Positions 60,342-64,000 of a DNA stretch of 64,000 nt are shown one piece after another. The stretch comes from Actinoplanes subtropicus (lineage in GTDB: Bacteria; Actinomycetota; Actinomycetes; Mycobacteriales; Micromonosporaceae). The notes beneath the pieces are model-generated. The model was not told where the DNA came from and searched no databases. It saw only the letters and a program-made list of their open reading frames with translations. A program made the position numbers and the translations under genes. Location: contig NZ_JOJL01000006.1 of assembly GCF_000721705.1 (NCBI RefSeq), positions 62,001 to 126,000 of the forward strand, read 5' to 3'. Numbering within the stretch: position 1 is the first letter of the stretch; every line of letters starts with the position of its first letter.

Positions 60342-60869
60342 ATGAACAAGATCCGGCCACTCGACTACGTCCTCGCCGCCCTGATGACCGCCGGCGGTGT
60401 GCTGCTGATGGTGGAGAACATGACGGCCGGCGACGACCCGTCGCTGATCCACCAGCCGTCCACCACGTCGTGGCTCATCATCCCGGCGTTCCTGCTGGTC
60501 ACGGTGCCGATCCTGTGGCGTCGCGGCAACGTGGCGCTGGTCGCCGGGGTGACCGCCGCGGCGGCCGCCGTGCACGTGGTGGCGTTCGACTGGCTCACCC
60601 GGTGCGGCGTGGTGCTGCCGCTCGCGTTCGCTCTCGGGTACGCGGTGGCCCGGTTCGCGCGCACCCGCCGCGACCACGTCCTCGGCCTGGCAGCGATCGT
60701 CGCCCTGCTGGTCGTGACCCTGTTCCGGGACAGCTCGGCCGACCTCGCCGGAGCGCTTCCGATCGCCCTGCCCGGTGTCGCCCTCTTCTACGGCGCGGGT
60801 CTGCTGGTTCAGAATCGGGTCAGCAAGCGGCAGGTCGCCGTACCAGCGGCCGAGCGCGCCACAGTCTGA
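60342..60869 (+). CDS. Membrane protein related to the next kinase's sensor domain
   Basis: 175 aa, four or five membrane segments, with GGGGGAG before the ATG. Its sequence (RPLDYVLAALMTAGGVLLMV, EN, DWLTRCGVVLPLAFALGYAV) aligns with the membrane half of the following kinase-like protein (KPLDWLLAGALTLLGAVLML, GWVTRCGAGLPLAFVLGF), so the two derive from a duplication, but this one stops before any kinase domain. It probably acts with the downstream kinases. Confidence 0.78.
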   Translation: MNKIRPLDYVLAALMTAGGVLLMVENMTAGDDPSLIHQPSTTSWLIIPAFLLVTVPILWRRGNVALVAGVTAAAAAVHVVAFDWLTRCGVVLPLAFALGYAVARFARTRRDHVLGLAAIVALLVVTLFRDSSADLAGALPIALPGVALFYGAGLLVQNRVSKRQVAVPAAERATV

Positions 60870-60881
60870 AGGAGCGCGACC

Positions 60882-62030
60882 ATGGGTGAGGTCCTTCGCG
60901 GCGTGAAGCCCCTCGACTGGCTGCTCGCGGGGGCCCTCACCCTGCTGGGCGCCGTGCTGATGCTGGAGAACATCGTCGCCACGGACGCCGAGGTGGCCCG
61001 GCAGGTCGCCACCGGCGGGATGGAGCACGCGCTGGAGAGCCACTCGCCGTGGATGGTGCCGGTGTTCGCGGCGGCGACCGTTCCGGTGCTGTGGTGGCGG
61101 CGGAGCGCGCTGGCGGTCACCGGCGTCGCGCTCGGCGTCCTGGTGGTCCACGACCTGCTGTTCGGGTGGGTCACCCGGTGCGGGGCCGGGCTGCCGCTGG
61201 CGTTCGTGCTCGGATTCCTCGGAGCGCTCGGCCATCGGCGTACGCAAGCATGGGTTTGTTGTTTCTTGAGCGTTCTGGTGGTGGGCGCCGTGCTGGCGGT
61301 GGACGCCTCGGCCGGGCCCGGCGCGCTCGTGCTGGCCCTGCCGGTGGCGCTGATCGTGTTCGGCGTCGGGCGGGCCGCGCGCCATCGGGCCGTGCTGAAC
61401 CGGCAGCTCAAGGAGCGGGACGCGGAGTTGCGGCAGCTGCGCGACGACCGCGCGGCGCTGATGGTCGCGGACGATCGGGCGCGGCTGTCCCGGGAGCTCG
61501 ACGGGTTGCTGCAGGAGCGGCTGGCGGAGCTCACCCGGGCGGCCGAGTCGGCGGACGGGCTGTCGCCGGCCGAGACCCGGGAGCTGTTCGAAACGATCGA
61601 ATCCGGCAGCCGGCGGACGATGGACGACATGCGGGAGATCGTCGGCCTGCTGCGCGGCGGCGAGGTGGCGCTCGCCCCGGCGCCGACGGTCGCGCACCTG
61701 GACGCGTTGCTGGCCCGGCACCGATCGCCGCAGTCGAAACTGACCGTGAGCGGCGATCCCCGATCGCTTCCGGCCACGATCGAGCTCTCCGCGTACCGGA
61801 TCGTGGAGTATCTGGTCGCCGCGCTCGACGACCGGCCGGTGCAGGTGTCGATGCGGTTCGCGGAGGAGGCCCTGGAGATTCAGGTACAGGGCTCGGTCGG
61901 CCGCGGCGCCGACCTGCGCGCGGCCGTCGCCCGGGTGCGCGAGCGCGCGAAGCTGCACGCCGGTTCGGTCGACCTGAAACTCTCCCGGGGCTCGGCGCGC
62001 GTGGTGACGCAGCTTTCCGTGCTGGGGTGA
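60882..62030 (+). CDS. Histidine-kinase-like protein lacking the phosphoacceptor His
   Basis: 382 aa. Five membrane segments are followed by a HisKA_3-like helix reading DDRARLSRELDGLLQERLAE, where canonical proteins have ARELHD; the His is Asp here. The ATPase half is degraded too: the N-box reads YRIVEYLVAALDDRPVQ and no GxGxGL box is visible. It is therefore probably a pseudokinase or scaffold. It sits between a sensor-only protein and a normal kinase. Confidence 0.82.
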   Translation: MGEVLRGVKPLDWLLAGALTLLGAVLMLENIVATDAEVARQVATGGMEHALESHSPWMVPVFAAATVPVLWWRRSALAVTGVALGVLVVHDLLFGWVTRCGAGLPLAFVLGFLGALGHRRTQAWVCCFLSVLVVGAVLAVDASAGPGALVLALPVALIVFGVGRAARHRAVLNRQLKERDAELRQLRDDRAALMVADDRARLSRELDGLLQERLAELTRAAESADGLSPAETRELFETIESGSRRTMDDMREIVGLLRGGEVALAPAPTVAHLDALLARHRSPQSKLTVSGDPRSLPATIELSAYRIVEYLVAALDDRPVQVSMRFAEEALEIQVQGSVGRGADLRAAVARVRERAKLHAGSVDLKLSRGSARVVTQLSVLG

Positions 62031-62036
62031 CGCGCG

Positions 62037-63128
62037 GTGCGCTGGCTGGTGCTCCCGTTGGTGCTGCTGGTGGCCGTGCTGCCGGCCGCGTGGCACGGCA
62101 CGCTCTTCTCGGCGCTGACCGCCTGCGTGGTGGCCAGCGGCCTGTGCCTGCTGTGGTGGCGCACGCATCCGCGGGCGGTCGCGCTGGCCGGCGGGGCGTT
62201 GTGGCTGGCCGGGGCCGCGCTCGCCGGGCACGGCTGGTTCCCCGACCTCGCCTTCGTGATCATGGCGCTGCTCTCCACCGTGGCGGCGCTCGGCTTCCAC
62301 AGCCGCTGGGCGGGGCTCTTCCTGGCGGGCTACCTGATCGCGCTGTTCGCGGTGCTGCACCTGGTGGGCGGCGAGACCAACCCGGTCCCGCTGATCATCT
62401 TCGGTGTGCCCGGGTTCCTCGCCGCCACCGTGCTGCGGCTGCGCCGGGAGGCGGCCGAGCAGCTGGCCGACCGCGGCCGCGAGCTGGAGGAGGAGCGGGA
62501 GCTCTTCGCCGACCTCGCGCTGCGGCACGAGCGGGCCCGGATCGCCGCCGAACTGCACGACATCATCGGCCACGCGATCAGCGTGATGATCATCCAGGCG
62601 GCGGCCGGGCAGCGGCTGGCCGACCGCGATCCGGCCGCCGCCAAGCAAGCGTTCGCCTGGATCGCCGAGTCGGCCCGGCAGGGGCGCGACGACCTGCGGC
62701 GCCTGGTCGACCTGCTCGGCGGCACCTCGGTGGACAGCCCCGACCTCGCGCTGATCGACGAGGTGGTGACCCGGGCGGCCCGCAGCGGGCTGGACGTCTC
62801 GTGCCGCTTCGAGGGCACTCGGGACGGCGTCCCGGCGCCCCTCGCCCACCTGGCGTTCCGGGTCGTGCAGGAGAGCCTGACGAACGCGTTGCGCTACGCG
62901 CCCGGCGCGGCGGTCCGGGTCGCGGTGAGCGGTTCCGATCGCCTTTTGCGCGTACGGGTGGAGAACGAGCCCGCCCGCACCGACCGTCCCGCCCTCCCCG
63001 GGACCGGGCGAGGCCTGACCGGTCTGCGCGAGCGGATCCAGCAGGAGGGCGGTCAGCTGACCGCCGGCCCGACCGAGGCCGGCGGCTGGGCGGTCGGCGC
63101 GGTCATCGGGCGCGCCGGGCGGGGATGA
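62037..63128 (+). CDS. Two-component sensor histidine kinase, HisKA_3 type
   Basis: 363 aa from GTG 62037, 6 nt after the pseudokinase. The membrane half (residues 1-135) is followed by HERARIAAELHDIIGHAISV with the phosphoacceptor His and a HATPase (VVQESLTNALRYAPGAAVRV, GTGRGLTGLRERIQQEGGQL). All key boxes are present. Its natural partner was probably the frameshifted NarL regulator on the other side of the cluster. Confidence 0.92.
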   Translation: MRWLVLPLVLLVAVLPAAWHGTLFSALTACVVASGLCLLWWRTHPRAVALAGGALWLAGAALAGHGWFPDLAFVIMALLSTVAALGFHSRWAGLFLAGYLIALFAVLHLVGGETNPVPLIIFGVPGFLAATVLRLRREAAEQLADRGRELEEERELFADLALRHERARIAAELHDIIGHAISVMIIQAAAGQRLADRDPAAAKQAFAWIAESARQGRDDLRRLVDLLGGTSVDSPDLALIDEVVTRAARSGLDVSCRFEGTRDGVPAPLAHLAFRVVQESLTNALRYAPGAAVRVAVSGSDRLLRVRVENEPARTDRPALPGTGRGLTGLRERIQQEGGQLTAGPTEAGGWAVGAVIGRAGRG

Positions 63129-64000
63129 AGACCCGCATGACCGACGGGCCGCGGTTCGCCCACAGGTGGTACGGGATCGCCGTGAGGGTGACGCTGCGGC
63201 CGTCCTCGGGCGGGCGTTCCGACAGGGCCGCCCAGCCGGCGCCCGCCCAGCCCGAGTCGTCGCGGGCCAGCCCGGACGCGGTCACCAGAATCGCATCCTC
63301 GCCCAGGAGGCCCTCCCGGACCTCCTCGTGCAGCGGTTCGTCGACGCACAACTCCACGCGGTTGACGTCGACGCCGTCGGGCTGGTCGACGCTTTCCAGG
63401 CAGTAGACGACCGGGCCGCGCTCGATCGCCACCGCTCCGCGCAGCGCGTCGGCCGACGGGTGCGCGACGGTCAGCCGTACCGGCATCGGCAGGGTCAGCG
63501 CCACCCGATCCCCGGTCCGCCACTGCCGCTCGAGCGAAAGGTAGCCGGTCGCGCCCGCGGCCGCCGGCACGGGCGTGTCGTTGACCGCCACGGTGGCGCC
63601 CCGGCACCAGGCGGGCACCCGCAACGCGAGCGTCCACGGCTCATCGGCGCTCTCCAGAACGGTCACCTCGATGGCGCCGTCCCGCGGGTACTCGGTGGCC
63701 ACGGCGAGGGTGGCCGTGCCGGTCCGGATGGTCGCCGGCACGTACTGGTGGAGCTGAACGCCGGAATCCGAGTACGTGGCGAGGTATCCGCCGAGCGAGG
63801 CGACCGTCCGCATGATGTTCGGCGGGCAGCAGGCGCAGGCGAACCACGGCGGCCGGGTGCCGGGCGCCTCGGCGCGGGCCGGGCGGGTCCGGGTGGAGGC
63901 GGCCGGCCGGGCGACCCGCCGCTGCACCGGGTTGTTGTAGAAGAACCCGGTGCGCTCGACCGAGGTGGAGGCGGCGAGCAGGTTGTACAGCGCCCGCTCG
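63103..64000 (-). CDS. GH127 beta-L-arabinofuranosidase-like, C-terminal part
   Basis: About 299 residues are in the window; the N-terminus lies beyond the right edge. The segment ERALYNLLAASTSVERTGFF, YNNPVQRR and the active-site ACCPPNIMRTVASLGGYLAT (zinc/Cys nucleophile motif CCPPN) identify GH127. C-terminal beta domains follow (LALRVPAWCRGATVAVNDTP, AIERGPVVYCLESVD). It releases L-arabinofuranose from plant glycans. It overlaps the convergent kinase 3' end by 26 bp. Confidence 0.9.
   Translation of the reverse strand, partial: ERALYNLLAASTSVERTGFFYNNPVQRRVARPAASTRTRPARAEAPGTRPPWFACACCPPNIMRTVASLGGYLATYSDSGVQLHQYVPATIRTGTATLAVATEYPRDGAIEVTVLESADEPWTLALRVPAWCRGATVAVNDTPVPAAAGATGYLSLERQWRTGDRVALTLPMPVRLTVAHPSADALRGAVAIERGPVVYCLESVDQPDGVDVNRVELCVDEPLHEEVREGLLGEDAILVTASGLARDDSGWAGAGWAALSERPPEDGRSVTLTAIPYHLWANRGPSVMRVFIPARRAR

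Overview
The window is about 72% GC with strong third-position GC, frequent GTG and TTG starts, many 4-bp ATGA/GTGA gene overlaps and several apparently leaderless genes. It carries a ClgR-type regulator beside a clpP pair, a mycothiol-type maleylpyruvate isomerase, an LLM (F420-type) oxidoreductase and an NB-ARC/TPR regulator. This fits a filamentous actinobacterium; the secreted glycosidases and gene styles suggest Micromonosporaceae (Actinoplanes-like), but that genus-level call is an inference. No rRNA, CRISPR array, integrase or complete insertion sequence was seen. One internally deleted IS256-family remnant is present.

Layout. 1-6.4 kb: partial FAD oxidoreductase, MEDS/ATPase regulator, MFS carrier with a tandemly duplicated 3' end, GDPD phosphodiesterase, ClgR-like regulator, then a convergent clpP pair whose second gene runs out through a 17-bp tandem repeat. 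6.4-19.3 kb: MarR with its divergent target, lipoprotein, FabH-type ketosynthase, Nudix hydrolase, two NarL-type two-component systems on opposite strands, XRE/NB-ARC/TPR regulator and MMPL transporter. 19.3-27.3 kb: two secreted BNR-repeat proteins, a hydrolase-LuxR fusion, LLM oxidoreductase, ECF-type sigma factor with a membrane partner. 27.3-35.9 kb: a 1079-aa HEAT-like protein, a glycosyltransferase-acyltransferase fusion and an NNH7-type NACHT (bacterial NLR) protein. 36-39 kb: secreted GH31 glycosidase. 39-43.7 kb: gentisate catabolism (IclR regulator, gentisate dioxygenase, fumarylpyruvate hydrolase, maleylpyruvate isomerase). 43.9-48.7 kb: P450, methyltransferase-like protein, NTF2-like protein, transposase relic and a decayed region with repeats. 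48.4-49.6 kb: a second-type translation initiation factor IF-1 with a GNAT gene behind a short upstream ORF with attenuator-like pairing. 49.7-52.8 kb: PI-PLC-like secreted protein, TetR, DUF2867 protein and hydrolase.

52.84-54.17 kb is the most unusual part: eleven tRNA genes packed head to tail on the minus strand (Glu, Gly, Gly, Gln, Ser, Ile, Pro, Ser, Tyr, Arg, Cys in transcription order). They are preceded by a promoter-like site, a 36-codon leader ORF with a good ribosome binding site, and a Rho-independent terminator. Four of the eleven tRNAs (Tyr-GTA, Ser-CGA, Ser-GCT, Gly-GCC) have C33 instead of the near-universal U33, and nine lack an encoded CCA. Together with the extra IF-1 behind its own upstream ORF 4 kb away, this suggests accessory translation functions controlled by ribosome-mediated attenuation. 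That link is a hypothesis.

54.2-64 kb: membrane-anchored esterase, HtrA-like protease, GH27 alpha-galactosidase, a MarR/quinone oxidoreductase pair with two identical operators, a frameshifted response regulator facing a membrane protein, a histidine-less sensor kinase and a normal sensor kinase, and a partial GH127 arabinofuranosidase.
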